Below, one piece after another: positions 33,096 to 44,422 of a DNA stretch of 64,000 nt. The notes under the pieces were generated by a model that made no database searches, was not told where the DNA came from, and saw only the letters and a program-made list of their open reading frames with translations. The DNA lies in the NCBI RefSeq assembly GCF_004345005.1, contig NZ_SMMX01000001.1, positions 302,805 to 366,804 on the forward strand, given 5' to 3'. The stretch's first letter is position 1; each line of letters starts with the position of its first letter. Origin of the DNA: Extibacter muris (lineage in GTDB: Bacteria; Bacillota; Clostridia; Lachnospirales; Lachnospiraceae). Made by a program: the position numbers and the translations under genes.

Positions 33096-33768
33096 CTGCT
33101 TCCTCCATACGATATCCGACGCCGTGGACCGTTACGATCCTGGTCCGGCTGCCCAGCGCTTTTAGCCGTTTTCGCAGGAAGTGGATATAATTGTCCAGGT
33201 TCCCGTCCTCGACTTCCGTGTCCGGCCCCCAGACATGGGTCAGTATGAGTGGGCGGGGCAGCGTCTGTCCTGCATTCTTTATAAAGTATTCAAATAAGTC
33301 CGCTTCTCTCTTAGAGAGCGACAGCATCTGGCCGCGGCAGGAGATGCTGTGCTTTTCTTTACACAGCTTAAGGTCGCCGCAGGAGAAGCTGCGGCTTGGA
33401 ATCAGTGCCGCCGGCCTTCGGGTGAGGGCGCGCACTCTTGCCATCAGCTCCAGCACGTCAAAAGGCTTTACGATATAATCATCTGCTCCGGCGTCCAGTC
33501 CGTCAATCCTGTCGGAGATATCATTCATGGCAGTAGCGAGTATGATGGGCGTCTGGATTCCGCTGCGTCTGATAGACTGCAGTATGGTCATGCCGTCAAC
33601 GCCTGGCAGCATACGGTCCAGTATGATGGCATCATATGCCTGCTGGGAGGCGTAAAATAAAGCGTCCGTGCCAGTCGTGCATATATCCGCCTCATAATTA
33701 TCCTTTATCAAGTGGCAACGCACAGCTTCGCACAGATCCAAATCATCTTCAATCAATAATATTCTCAC
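33085..33768 (-). CDS. OmpR-family response regulator
   Basis: This 227-residue regulator has a receiver domain (residues 1-115) with the phosphorylation Asp in IILDRMLPG and the switch Lys in DYIVKPFD. A C-terminal winged helix follows (about 130-225; LSKREADLFEYFIKNAGQTL, VHGVGYRME). The start is GTG 33768: AAAGGA lies 9 bases upstream and the protein then begins at the usual RILLIEDD. It overlaps the kinase gene. A near-perfect inverted repeat in the divergent gap is a candidate binding site. Confidence 0.92.
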   Translation of the reverse strand: MRILLIEDDLDLCEAVRCHLIKDNYEADICTTGTDALFYASQQAYDAIILDRMLPGVDGMTILQSIRRSGIQTPIILATAMNDISDRIDGLDAGADDYIVKPFDVLELMARVRALTRRPAALIPSRSFSCGDLKLCKEKHSISCRGQMLSLSKREADLFEYFIKNAGQTLPRPLILTHVWGPDTEVEDGNLDNYIHFLRKRLKALGSRTRIVTVHGVGYRMEEADDS

Positions 33769-33841
33769 GATACAGAATCCTTTCTTCTTTTTAGAAGCAT
33801 CAGCAATCATTCGGTGGTTTCCATTAGTATATCAAATAATC

Positions 33842-33890
33842 CTCTAAAAAATCTTTAAAATCTGCCGGAATCCTTAAAAGATTTTTAGAG
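33842..33890. promoter_or_regulatory. Inverted repeat, candidate response-regulator site
   Basis: CTCTAAAAAATCTTTAA (33842-33858) and TTAAAAGATTTTTAGAG (33874-33890) are complementary except for shifted A/T run lengths, with a 15-base centre. It lies in the 190-base gap between the divergent regulator and lipoprotein genes. Confidence 0.55.
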
Positions 33891-33959
33891 AAGCTTCTGT
33901 TAGACTTAAGGCAGAGCTCGAAGAGAACAAAATGGAAAAATGAAATGGAGGCTTACACA

Positions 33960-36161
33960 GTGAAAATAAAACGGATGATAGCGATACTGTTCGCAGTATC
34001 CCTCGTGACTACAGGGGCCGCAGGATGTTCGGCAAAGAAAGACGGAGACGGGAAAAAAGAGGCTATGGGGAGGTATGTGGAAAAGCAGGTCGAACTTCCT
34101 CTAAAGGAGGACGAGGAGGCGGTTGCGCTCACGGAAGACAGCGGGAACGGCGCTGTCCTTTACAGCCGGAACATGGAAGATGGAACATATAAGGCATACC
34201 GCTACGACGGGGGCAAATTTGAAGAGGAGGATGCTTCATGGCTGAACAGCGCCATCAAATCCGGAGGGACGCTCAGTAAAGTAGTGAAGGGAGACGACGG
34301 GAGCCTGTACGCGCTTTACGGTGATGAGAACGCTATGACCCATATAATAAGAAAAGACGGCAGCAGCAGCCAGGAGATCGGGATACCGGATCTGGCGGTC
34401 AAAGACAGCAACGGCATCTACCCGCTTATCAGCGGGATGCGTGTTGATAAGGAAGGAAACATCTTTCTGGCTGTTCCCATGAATGGGGAAGTGGTGATGT
34501 ATGACAAGGGAACCGGGGGCAAGATCAGAAGCTTCCAGGGGAACCAGTTCTCCGGACTGATGGCGATGCCGATAGATGTGAGAGATAACAGGATCCTGCT
34601 GGCAGGCCCGGATGGAAGCGGCCTCGTATGCTATGATACGGGCAGCGGAGAAGTGGCAGAAGAGATCAAATATGCTGATATGGCCGAGGGCGGCATCCTC
34701 AGGCTCGGTGACAGCGATGACTGCATCTTAGCTGATTCCAAAGGGCTCCACCATCTGACGATGGGAGGAAGCATGGCAGAAGACCTGGTTGACAGCAGCA
34801 CCTCCGCATTCGGCATACCGCAGACCAATATCATGGATCTGGCCCAGATGGGCAAGGGAGACTATACCGTGCTGCTGAGCGTACAGGAAACAAGCGGCCG
34901 CTCAACGCATGAAATGTACCGGTACGTCTACGACAAAGAGACGAAAGCCGAGCCATCCCATACGCTGAGAGTGTACGGACTGGAAGAAAGTGCCGCTGTC
35001 AGGCAGGCGATTGTCAAATACCAGCAGAAGCACCCCGACGTGGGGATTGAATATAAGACAGGTAATGCAGGAGAAGGGACCGGCACGAAAGCGGACAGCA
35101 TCCGGGCGCTGAATACGGAACTGCTCAGCGGCAGCGGCGCCGACGTCATAATGCTGGACGGCCTGCCTGCGGATTCTTATATCGAAAAGGGGATCCTGGC
35201 GGACATAAGCGGTGTTCTGAAAGAAGCCGGGAAAGAGTCTGACATGAGAGATAACATAATAAAACCGTATAAGAAGGACGGGAAAATATACCAGATTCCT
35301 ACGCGCTACGGGATTCCGCTCCTGATTGGCGCCAGCAGTACGACGGAGGCATTCAAATCAGCAGATGCCCTGGTGGATTACATGAAAGACCATGCATGGG
35401 ATGACGTGATGAATCAGGTGGATAAAGAATCTTTGATGAAACTTCTGTTAAATATGTACTATGAGGATATCATTGACAAAAACAAGCAGATTGATACGAA
35501 ACTGCTGGCACGGCTGATGGAGACTGTGGGAAAAGCAGAAGACAACGGGGATGGATCCGTAACCTCCAGCTCCGTATGGAGCTCGGATGAAGGACAGACG
35601 GAATCTGACTGGGATGTAGGCAAGTTCGGAAGCCCTGACAAAAAGGATACGTTGTCTTCCAAAGAGATGAAAGGAATCCAGGGAATGATGTTACCTTATC
35701 ATTATCTGCGAAAGGAAGGCGCTTCCCCATCGGATGTAAATGGAATCTTTGTACCTCATGATATTGCAGGCATAAATAAAGCGTCCAAGAATACGGATTT
35801 GGCAGAAGATTTTGTCAAGATGCTGTTATCCGAAGAAGTGCAGTCCATAGACGTGGAAAATGGCTTTCCGGTGAATGAGCAGGCAATGGAAGCCTGGATC
35901 CAGAGTGTGGAAGAGACGCCGGATGAAGAGGGTGGCGGATTGTCGATAACCGTAGGAGAGGAGGTCATTACGTTTCCTCATCAAAGTGAAGTGAAATCCC
36001 TTGCTGAGATAGGCAAGAAACTTACGGTCCCTGTACAGAAGGACGACATAATAGGGGAGATGATACTGGATGGGGCAAAGACATATTTTGACGGCAGCAG
36101 ATCGGCAGAAGAGGCGGCAGAGGACATTGCGGAAAAAGCAGACACTTACCTGGCGGAATAA
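33960..36161 (+). CDS. Extracellular solute-binding lipoprotein, enlarged
   Basis: This 733-residue lipoprotein has a signal peptide VKIKRMIAILFAVSLVTTGAAGC with the lipid-attachment Cys at 23. Residues about 35-300 are repeats of short strands resembling a beta-propeller (DGSLYALYGDENAMTHII; KEGNIFLAVPMNGEVV). Residues about 325-730 resemble a family 1 sugar-binding protein (AVRQAIVKYQQKHPDVGIEYKTG; GADVIMLDGLPADSYIEKGIL). Ordinary binding proteins are about 430 residues. GTG 33960 is chosen because GGAGG at 33947-33951 lies 8 bases upstream and an ATG at 33945 overlaps that site. It heads a five-gene operon opposite a two-component system. Confidence 0.86.
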   Translation: MKIKRMIAILFAVSLVTTGAAGCSAKKDGDGKKEAMGRYVEKQVELPLKEDEEAVALTEDSGNGAVLYSRNMEDGTYKAYRYDGGKFEEEDASWLNSAIKSGGTLSKVVKGDDGSLYALYGDENAMTHIIRKDGSSSQEIGIPDLAVKDSNGIYPLISGMRVDKEGNIFLAVPMNGEVVMYDKGTGGKIRSFQGNQFSGLMAMPIDVRDNRILLAGPDGSGLVCYDTGSGEVAEEIKYADMAEGGILRLGDSDDCILADSKGLHHLTMGGSMAEDLVDSSTSAFGIPQTNIMDLAQMGKGDYTVLLSVQETSGRSTHEMYRYVYDKETKAEPSHTLRVYGLEESAAVRQAIVKYQQKHPDVGIEYKTGNAGEGTGTKADSIRALNTELLSGSGADVIMLDGLPADSYIEKGILADISGVLKEAGKESDMRDNIIKPYKKDGKIYQIPTRYGIPLLIGASSTTEAFKSADALVDYMKDHAWDDVMNQVDKESLMKLLLNMYYEDIIDKNKQIDTKLLARLMETVGKAEDNGDGSVTSSSVWSSDEGQTESDWDVGKFGSPDKKDTLSSKEMKGIQGMMLPYHYLRKEGASPSDVNGIFVPHDIAGINKASKNTDLAEDFVKMLLSEEVQSIDVENGFPVNEQAMEAWIQSVEETPDEEGGGLSITVGEEVITFPHQSEVKSLAEIGKKLTVPVQKDDIIGEMILDGAKTYFDGSRSAEEAAEDIAEKADTYLAE

Positions 36162-36987
36162 AAGCAGACCATATCTTTTTCTTCTGCCAAGCATGACAGG
36201 AGTGGGAATTTTTATATTCTTCCCATTCCTGGATGTGCTCAGGCGTTCCTTTCTGGATGCCATGGGGGCAGACTATGTAGGTATGGAAAACTACCTGACC
36301 GTAATCGGGAAAAGCTCGTTCCAGCTGGCCGTCTGGAATACGGTACGTTTCATCGCGGTCTGTATCCCCCTGCTTATGGTGCTGTCCCTGGCGATAGCCG
36401 TCATGATAAACGGTATCACGAAGCTGAGGGAGCTGCTTAAGACCGTCTTTCTGTTCCCGATGGCGATTCCGGTTGCTTCCATCGTGGTATTATGGAGGCT
36501 CGTATTTGACAGCAGCGGATTTCTGAATCAATTTATCGATACGTTCCATATCAGCCCGGTTGACTGGATGAACGGCCCGTCTGCATTTTATGTCCTCGTA
36601 TTCAGCTATCTGTGGAAGAACACCGGCTACGATATGGTCTTGTGGCTCGCCGGCCTGTATGCGGTTCCGGAGTCCCTTTATGAGGCGGCGCGGATAGACG
36701 GGGCAGGCAGAAAAGATTGCTTTATCCATATCACGCTGCCGATGCTCCGGCCTACGGCAGCCATGCTTGCAGTCCTGTCGCTTGTGAACTCCTTCAAAGT
36801 ATTCCGGGAGGCATATCTGATAGCCGGGGACTATCCCCATAAGAGCATCTATATGCTTCAGCATCTTTTCAACAACTGGTTCGTGAAGCTCGACATACAG
36901 AAAATGAGCGCGGCCTCTGTCATGATGGCCTTGACAGTGGCATTGATTATGATAGGGGTGCATATGTCAAATGAAAAGAAAACATAA
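36070..36987 (+). CDS. MalF-type ABC sugar permease
   Basis: This protein of about 305 residues has six spans. The first is PYLFLLPSMTGVGIFIFFPFL, and the EAA loop is EAARIDGAGRKDCFIHITLP, which docks an ATPase. The start is uncertain. ATG 36070 has AGGGGAG 10 bases upstream but overlaps the lipoprotein gene by 92 bases; it gives a very basic tail. The next in-frame start, ATG 36193, would cut into the first span and has no ribosome site. It pairs with the MalG-type permease next to it. No sugar-importer ATPase gene is in the window. Confidence 0.85.
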   Translation: MGQRHILTAADRQKRRQRTLRKKQTLTWRNKSRPYLFLLPSMTGVGIFIFFPFLDVLRRSFLDAMGADYVGMENYLTVIGKSSFQLAVWNTVRFIAVCIPLLMVLSLAIAVMINGITKLRELLKTVFLFPMAIPVASIVVLWRLVFDSSGFLNQFIDTFHISPVDWMNGPSAFYVLVFSYLWKNTGYDMVLWLAGLYAVPESLYEAARIDGAGRKDCFIHITLPMLRPTAAMLAVLSLVNSFKVFREAYLIAGDYPHKSIYMLQHLFNNWFVKLDIQKMSAASVMMALTVALIMIGVHMSNEKKT

Positions 36988-37816
36988 TTGGACGGTGGCC
37001 GGCCTGGCCGTACTCAGCAGTGTGATATGGTTCCCGCTTTTTTATATGGCCGGCCAGTCGTTCATGGGGAACTGGGAGCTGATTCAGAACACCGGCGCAG
37101 TGCTGTCCGGGACAAAAGGCAGGGTGCATTTTGCCCTGCTGCCCCGATTTCCGACGCTGTCTCCGTATGTAGAGCTGCTTTTGGATTCGCCTGGATTTTT
37201 CGTCATGTTCTGGAATTCGTGCAAACAGGTATTTCCCATTCTCGCGGGCCAGCTTCTGCTTGGCATGCCGGCGGCATGGGCGCTCGGGCGATACAGGTTC
37301 CGTGGCAGGAGCTTTATAATGCTCCTGTATATGATATTGATGATCATGCCCTTCCAGGTCACGATGGTGTCGGGATATCTTGTATTGAAAAGGTTCCAGC
37401 TGCTGGATACGCATCTGGCGCTTATACTGCCCGGCATATTCAACACATTTCCGGTATTCATCATGACAAAAGCATTTGCGGGCATACCGGATTCCCTGAT
37501 GGAGGCCGCGAGGATTGATGGTGCCGGGGAGTTCCGTATCTTCTTTTCCATCGGGATACCGATGGCGCTGCCTGGAATCATATCAGCCATGGTTCTTGGA
37601 TTCCTGGAATACTGGAATGTCATCGAGCAGCCGATGACCTTTTTGAAAACAAAGAGCTTATGGCCGCTGTCGCTTTATCTTCCGAATATCACCTCGGATA
37701 AGATAAATGTCTCTTTTGCGGCGTCCATCGTGATGATGCTGCCGGCGGTATTGCTGTTCTTATGGGGGCAGAAGTATCTGGAACAGGGAATTGCGGCATC
37801 AGGGCTGAAAGAATAA
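36971..37816 (+). CDS. MalG-type ABC sugar permease
   Basis: This 281-residue six-span permease overlaps the MalF-type gene by 17 bases. The EAA loop EAARIDGAGEFRIFFSIGIP and the preceding IFNTFPVFIMTKAFAGIPDSL are typical. The first periplasmic loop is longer than usual and includes LLPRFPTLSPYVELL. With the lipoprotein and MalF-type subunit it would form an importer, energised by an ATPase encoded elsewhere. Its placement before an HlyD-type gene is unusual. Confidence 0.9.
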   Translation: MKRKHNWTVAGLAVLSSVIWFPLFYMAGQSFMGNWELIQNTGAVLSGTKGRVHFALLPRFPTLSPYVELLLDSPGFFVMFWNSCKQVFPILAGQLLLGMPAAWALGRYRFRGRSFIMLLYMILMIMPFQVTMVSGYLVLKRFQLLDTHLALILPGIFNTFPVFIMTKAFAGIPDSLMEAARIDGAGEFRIFFSIGIPMALPGIISAMVLGFLEYWNVIEQPMTFLKTKSLWPLSLYLPNITSDKINVSFAASIVMMLPAVLLFLWGQKYLEQGIAASGLKE

Positions 37817-37835
37817 ATGCAAGGAGTGGCATAGC

Positions 37836-39389
37836 ATGGTTCAATGGATAAGACATATCAATATCAAGGATAAGATGAAGAAAAAAACGTTCTGGGGCAA
37901 GCTTCTTGCAGCATTCTTTGTACTTATGGCACTGAGCACGGTCGTATCCAGGGCGGCGGATTCTGTAATCGTCCCGAGGGTGCGGCTTGAGAGGGCTTCT
38001 TCCGGTAGCCTGAATTACAGCTTCAAGGGCTCTGGAAGCATCATTGCTTCGGAAGGAAAACTTGTGACGCTGCCGGAGAAGCTGAGGGTCCGAGAGATTA
38101 CAAAGCCGGGCACGACCGTAGAAGAAGGGGGCGTGCTCGCGCTGATAGATACGGATGAGCTGACGAAAGTGCTGGATGAGGAGAAGGCTGCGCTAGATAA
38201 GCTCCGCCTGCAGCTTCAGAAGGAACAGCTGGACGCGGTGCCGGATGCCATGACGCCGCAGGCATATTCCGCAGGAAAGAGCTTGGAGCTGGCCCGGAAA
38301 CACTTTGACGAGGCGTCGGCTAAGCTTGATGAGGCGGCAAAGGCAGAGGAAACTGCGGCTGCAGAGAGGCAGAAGCAGCTGGATGAGAAGAAGAAAGCGG
38401 CCTACGATACATTTGTGAAGGAGGGCGGCGAGAGCAGCAGCGAGGCAAAAGCCGCGTATGAGGAGGCGGTCAGAAGTGCGGAAGAAGAGGCCAGGAACCT
38501 TAAAGCTGAGAAGGACGCGCAGATGGATGCCCTGATACAGAACCGGGACGCGATGAAGGATGCGTTGGAACAGGCCCAGGCCGCGTATGACGTCGCTCAG
38601 GCAGAAGACAAGAACGCAGCCGCCAACCGGCAGAAGGCCAGCCAGGGCTCAGGCATCATGCAGGAAGGGATGAAGATAGATATAGAACAGCAGCAGAAGA
38701 AGGTCGACAGGCTGCAGGAAGTCATGGACGCGGACGGAGTGGTCAAGTCGCCTGTGAAAGGCACTGTTACAGAAAACAGCCTGGCAGAAGGCATGGTGAC
38801 CTCGGGACAGGAGTATATCAGAATAGGGACGGGAGGCTATGAATTCCGTGCCGCAGTTGAGAAAGATAATGCGATGAGGCTCAAGGCGGGAGATGCCATG
38901 GAAGTGGAATTCTCCGGTAGAAAAGACAGACAGATATTAGAGATTACAGATATCTGGGCGGAACAAAGCAGCGGCGGCCAGGACAGCGGCAGTGCGGACG
39001 GAACCGCCGGCGGCGGAGAAGCTGCCAAAGGGCAGGCCGGCAAGGAAAGCATCATGTATCTTACCGCAAAGCTTGACGGGGATGATTATGCAGCCGGAAC
39101 GGAAGGCAGCTATACTATCGACAAAGAGTCGGATATACGGTATGACTGGATCCTGCCTGTGGAGGCGATACGTGAAGACCAGAGCGGAACATACTGCCTC
39201 ATTTCCCGTAAGAAGGATACCATCCTCGGGGAGGAATACGTGGCAGAGAGGCTTAATCTGGTGAAAAAGGCAAAAGATGTAAACAAGGTAGCTGTAGAAG
39301 GCAATTTGGATAATAAGACAGATGTGATAATAGAAAGCAGCAAAGAAATTAATGAAGGAGACAGATTTCAAATTGAGGAAGAAGATTAG
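37836..39389 (+). CDS. HlyD-family periplasmic adaptor-like protein
   Basis: This 517-residue protein has one N-terminal span (about residues 21-42), a split biotinyl-lipoyl-like domain (GSGSIIASEGKLVTL...VEEGGVLALIDTDEL; later SPVKGTVTENSLAEGMVTSGQ) and a long coiled-coil hairpin at about residues 105-295 rich in Ala, Glu and Lys. A beta-barrel region and a Gly/Ser/Ala-rich linker (about 380-405) follow. Such adaptors link ABC exporters to the outside in Gram-positives. AAGGAGTGG precedes the ATG. It is co-transcribed with the sugar-type permeases and the next gene, which overlaps its end. Confidence 0.87.
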   Translation: MVQWIRHINIKDKMKKKTFWGKLLAAFFVLMALSTVVSRAADSVIVPRVRLERASSGSLNYSFKGSGSIIASEGKLVTLPEKLRVREITKPGTTVEEGGVLALIDTDELTKVLDEEKAALDKLRLQLQKEQLDAVPDAMTPQAYSAGKSLELARKHFDEASAKLDEAAKAEETAAAERQKQLDEKKKAAYDTFVKEGGESSSEAKAAYEEAVRSAEEEARNLKAEKDAQMDALIQNRDAMKDALEQAQAAYDVAQAEDKNAAANRQKASQGSGIMQEGMKIDIEQQQKKVDRLQEVMDADGVVKSPVKGTVTENSLAEGMVTSGQEYIRIGTGGYEFRAAVEKDNAMRLKAGDAMEVEFSGRKDRQILEITDIWAEQSSGGQDSGSADGTAGGGEAAKGQAGKESIMYLTAKLDGDDYAAGTEGSYTIDKESDIRYDWILPVEAIREDQSGTYCLISRKKDTILGEEYVAERLNLVKKAKDVNKVAVEGNLDNKTDVIIESSKEINEGDRFQIEEED

Positions 39390-40419
39390 GCTGCGGCAGA
39401 TGGCCCTGTTCCTGGCAGGCGGCGTACTCCTCGTGCTTTCTGCCGTACAGTATGCTTATATAGCCAAGACAGAGCATGTGGTACGGGCCAGATTTGAAGG
39501 GGGCACCGTGCGTGCAGCCCAGGTGGATGATTACTATGAACGGCACGGCAAGGCGGCGCAGGGCGGCAAAAAGCAGGACGGAGACATACCGTACGTGACG
39601 CTGTGGAACATGAAGGAAGGGATAGCGGTGGCTGCGGAAGGAAATGTCAGGGAAGAAAGTTTTTCCTTAATAGAAGGGTATGGAAATCTGGAGCAGATAT
39701 TGCCGGGGCATAGGCTGGAGGGCATGTATCCTCCAAAAAGCGACACCGAAGGATGTGCGGTCAGTGACGCGGGCGCGAAAATGCTGTTCGGCAGCAGCCG
39801 TGTCCTGGGGAAAAAGCTGCATGTGGACGGCAGGGAATATATCATCAGGGGAATCATAGAAGACGGCAGAAATCTGCTCTGGATACAGAACCGGGAGGCA
39901 GGCGGGTTCCCTTATATGGAGATGGAATATCCGGACAGGACGTCTGCTTCCGCGGTAATGGAATGGCTGAGGCAGCAGGAATTTGGCGTCCCGGCCGTCA
40001 TTCTGCCGGGCGGGGACTATTCGGCCTTTAACTTCTTGTTTCTGACGCTGCCGCTCTGGCTTGTCGCGCTCTGGCTCTATGCCGCCGTAAAAAGACGCAT
40101 CCATGATGTAGAGAAGAAGTATGTGAGAGTGTTACTGGCGGCAGTGTGGGGCATAGGCCTCGTTGTACTCATCCTGGCAGGAGTAAGATACAGCTTCCGC
40201 TTCGGCCTGGACTATATCCCGCCGAAGTGGTCCGACTTCAGCTTCTACAGCCAGAAAGCTTCGGAACTGGCAGGCATGCACAAGAATCTGGCACAGATGA
40301 AGCCGCTGCCGGGCGACGCGCAGCTTCTGCAGCACAGCCGGTACAGCGCATACCTGGCATGGGGAAGCCTTTTGTTCACGGCGTGGGCAATCGTAAGCGG
40401 CAGACGGGACCGCCGCTGA
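39352..40419 (+). CDS. MacB-core-like membrane protein without a full FtsX permease domain
   Basis: This 355-residue protein has a first span at about residues 15-36, an extracytoplasmic domain of about 190 residues, and three spans near the C terminus (about 225-245, 258-280 and 330-347). The extracytoplasmic part resembles the MacB periplasmic core: GRKLHVDG-like VLGKKLHVDGREYIIRGIIED and SDAGAKMLFGSS. Ordinary FtsX permeases have four spans and conserved motifs not clear here. The start overlaps the HlyD gene by 38 bases; ATG 39352 lacks a strong ribosome site, and TTG 39373 behind AAGGAG is an alternative. Function is unproven. Confidence 0.7.
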   Translation: MKETDFKLRKKIRLRQMALFLAGGVLLVLSAVQYAYIAKTEHVVRARFEGGTVRAAQVDDYYERHGKAAQGGKKQDGDIPYVTLWNMKEGIAVAAEGNVREESFSLIEGYGNLEQILPGHRLEGMYPPKSDTEGCAVSDAGAKMLFGSSRVLGKKLHVDGREYIIRGIIEDGRNLLWIQNREAGGFPYMEMEYPDRTSASAVMEWLRQQEFGVPAVILPGGDYSAFNFLFLTLPLWLVALWLYAAVKRRIHDVEKKYVRVLLAAVWGIGLVVLILAGVRYSFRFGLDYIPPKWSDFSFYSQKASELAGMHKNLAQMKPLPGDAQLLQHSRYSAYLAWGSLLFTAWAIVSGRRDRR

Positions 40420-40436
40420 TTTTCATGTATTCTTAG

Positions 40437-40473
40437 ATTCAGTATGGCATATATATGCCGTGCTGAATTTTTG
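40437..40473 (+). terminator. Terminator of the lipoprotein/HlyD operon
   Basis: A 14-bp stem (40437-40450 with 40455-40468, two G-U pairs) carries an ATAT loop and is followed by TTTTTG. Confidence 0.75.
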
Positions 40474-40503
40474 CGTTTCAATCTAAAAAAAGTATAAACA
40501 GTG

Positions 40504-40532
40504 TTGACAAATAAAATCTATAGTGATACATT
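40504..40532 (+). promoter_or_regulatory. hrcA-dnaK operon promoter
   Basis: A perfect TTGACA (40504-40509), a 17-bp spacer and the extended -10 TGaTACATT (40524-40532) lie immediately upstream of the CIRCE element. Confidence 0.85.
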
Positions 40533-40546
40533 AATAATCGAAGATA

Positions 40547-40573
40547 TTAGCACTCGGTTTAAAAGAGTGCTAA
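40547..40573. promoter_or_regulatory. CIRCE operator, perfect
   Basis: TTAGCACTC-N9-GAGTGCTAA at 40547-40573 matches the CIRCE consensus in every position. HrcA binds it and represses the operon; heat shock releases it. Confidence 0.97.
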
Positions 40574-40605
40574 CAGGTTGGAAATCCGGTAAAGGAGGCA
40601 AATAG

Positions 40606-41649
40606 ATGGTATCAGAACACGGGCTGGATCAACGTAAGATGAAGATACTCCACGCGATCATCCAGAACTATTTGGAGACCGGAGAGCCGGTCGGCTCCAG
40701 AACCATTTCCAAGTATACAGACCTGAATCTAAGCTCTGCCACGATCAGGAACGAGATGTCTGATCTGGAAGAGATGGGATACATCTTGCAGCCCCATACA
40801 TCGGCAGGGCGGATTCCTTCAGACAGGGGATACAGGCTGTATGTAGATATGCTGATGGAGGAAAAGGAGCAGGAGCTGAATGAGATGCAGGAGCAGATGC
40901 TTGACAAGGCAGACAAGATGGATCAGCTTCTGAAGCAGGCGGCAAAAGTGCTGGCAAGCAGTACGAACTATGCGACCATGGTATCCACGCCGCTCAACAG
41001 CGGCAATAAGATCAAGTTCCTTCAGCTCTCGCAGGTGGATGAGGAACAGATAATCGCAGTCATCGTTCTCGGAGGAAATGTCATCAAGAACAAGATCATC
41101 GACATGGAGGAGCCCGTCAGCAATGAAAATCTGCTGAAGCTGAACATGCTGCTGAATACGACGCTGAACGGCATGTCCATAGAAGATATCAACCTCGGCC
41201 TGATAGCAAGGCTGAAAGAGCAGGCCGGCATACACAGCGAGGTCATCGGACACGTGCTGGATGCGGTAGCTGACGTGATACAGGTGGATGACGAGATGCA
41301 GATATATACAAGCGGTGCCACAAATATATTCAAGTATCCGGAGCTCAGCGACAAGCAGAGCGCACAGGAGATCATCAGTGCTTTTGAAGAAAAGCAGCAG
41401 CTGACAGAGCTGGTAACCCAGACGCTGTCCAAGGAGGATAACACGGGCATACAGGTATATATAGGAGATGAGACGCCGGTACAGACGATGAAGGACTGCA
41501 GCGTAGTGACCGCTACCTATGAATTAGGTGAAGGGATGAAGGGAACGATAGGTATTATCGGACCGAAGCGGATGGATTATGAACATGTGCTAAAATCTAT
41601 GAAGAAGCTGCAGAATGAGCTGGACCAGATGTTTCATAATAATGACTAG
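40606..41649 (+). CDS. hrcA: Heat-inducible transcription repressor HrcA
   Basis: This 347-residue repressor of the CIRCE regulon has an N-terminal winged helix (LDQRKMKILHAIIQNYLETGEPVGS; LSSATIRNEMSDLEEMGYI; HTSAGRIPSDRGYR) and a central GAF-like domain. The inserted dimerising segment has MDQLLKQAAKVLASSTNYA, and the C terminus has GIIGPKRMDYEHV. The length is normal. AAAGGAGG precedes the ATG. It is first in hrcA-grpE-dnaK-dnaJ and is autoregulated through the perfect CIRCE 33 bases upstream. Confidence 0.97.
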   Translation: MVSEHGLDQRKMKILHAIIQNYLETGEPVGSRTISKYTDLNLSSATIRNEMSDLEEMGYILQPHTSAGRIPSDRGYRLYVDMLMEEKEQELNEMQEQMLDKADKMDQLLKQAAKVLASSTNYATMVSTPLNSGNKIKFLQLSQVDEEQIIAVIVLGGNVIKNKIIDMEEPVSNENLLKLNMLLNTTLNGMSIEDINLGLIARLKEQAGIHSEVIGHVLDAVADVIQVDDEMQIYTSGATNIFKYPELSDKQSAQEIISAFEEKQQLTELVTQTLSKEDNTGIQVYIGDETPVQTMKDCSVVTATYELGEGMKGTIGIIGPKRMDYEHVLKSMKKLQNELDQMFHNND

Positions 41650-41666
41650 GAAAGGTGGAAGAACCC

Positions 41667-44301
<2,635 letters not shown>

Positions 44302-44343
44302 GAGCACTATGGCAATACGGTTATAGCCCAGTGCAAGAAGGCT

Positions 44344-44384
44344 GTTCCGGGGAACCTGGCGGTAGAAGCCTGGTCTCCCGGAAC
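44344..44384 (+). other. Hairpin in the dnaK-dnaJ gap
   Basis: GTTCCGGG (44344-44351) pairs with CCCGGAAC (44377-44384), with further pairing inside, followed by TTGTCTTTG. It lies in the 121-base gap between dnaK and dnaJ and may act as a partial terminator or mRNA-processing site that lowers dnaJ expression. Confidence 0.45.
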
Positions 44385-44422
44385 TTGTCTTTGTCGACTT
44401 CCATGAAAGAAAGGGATGAATG

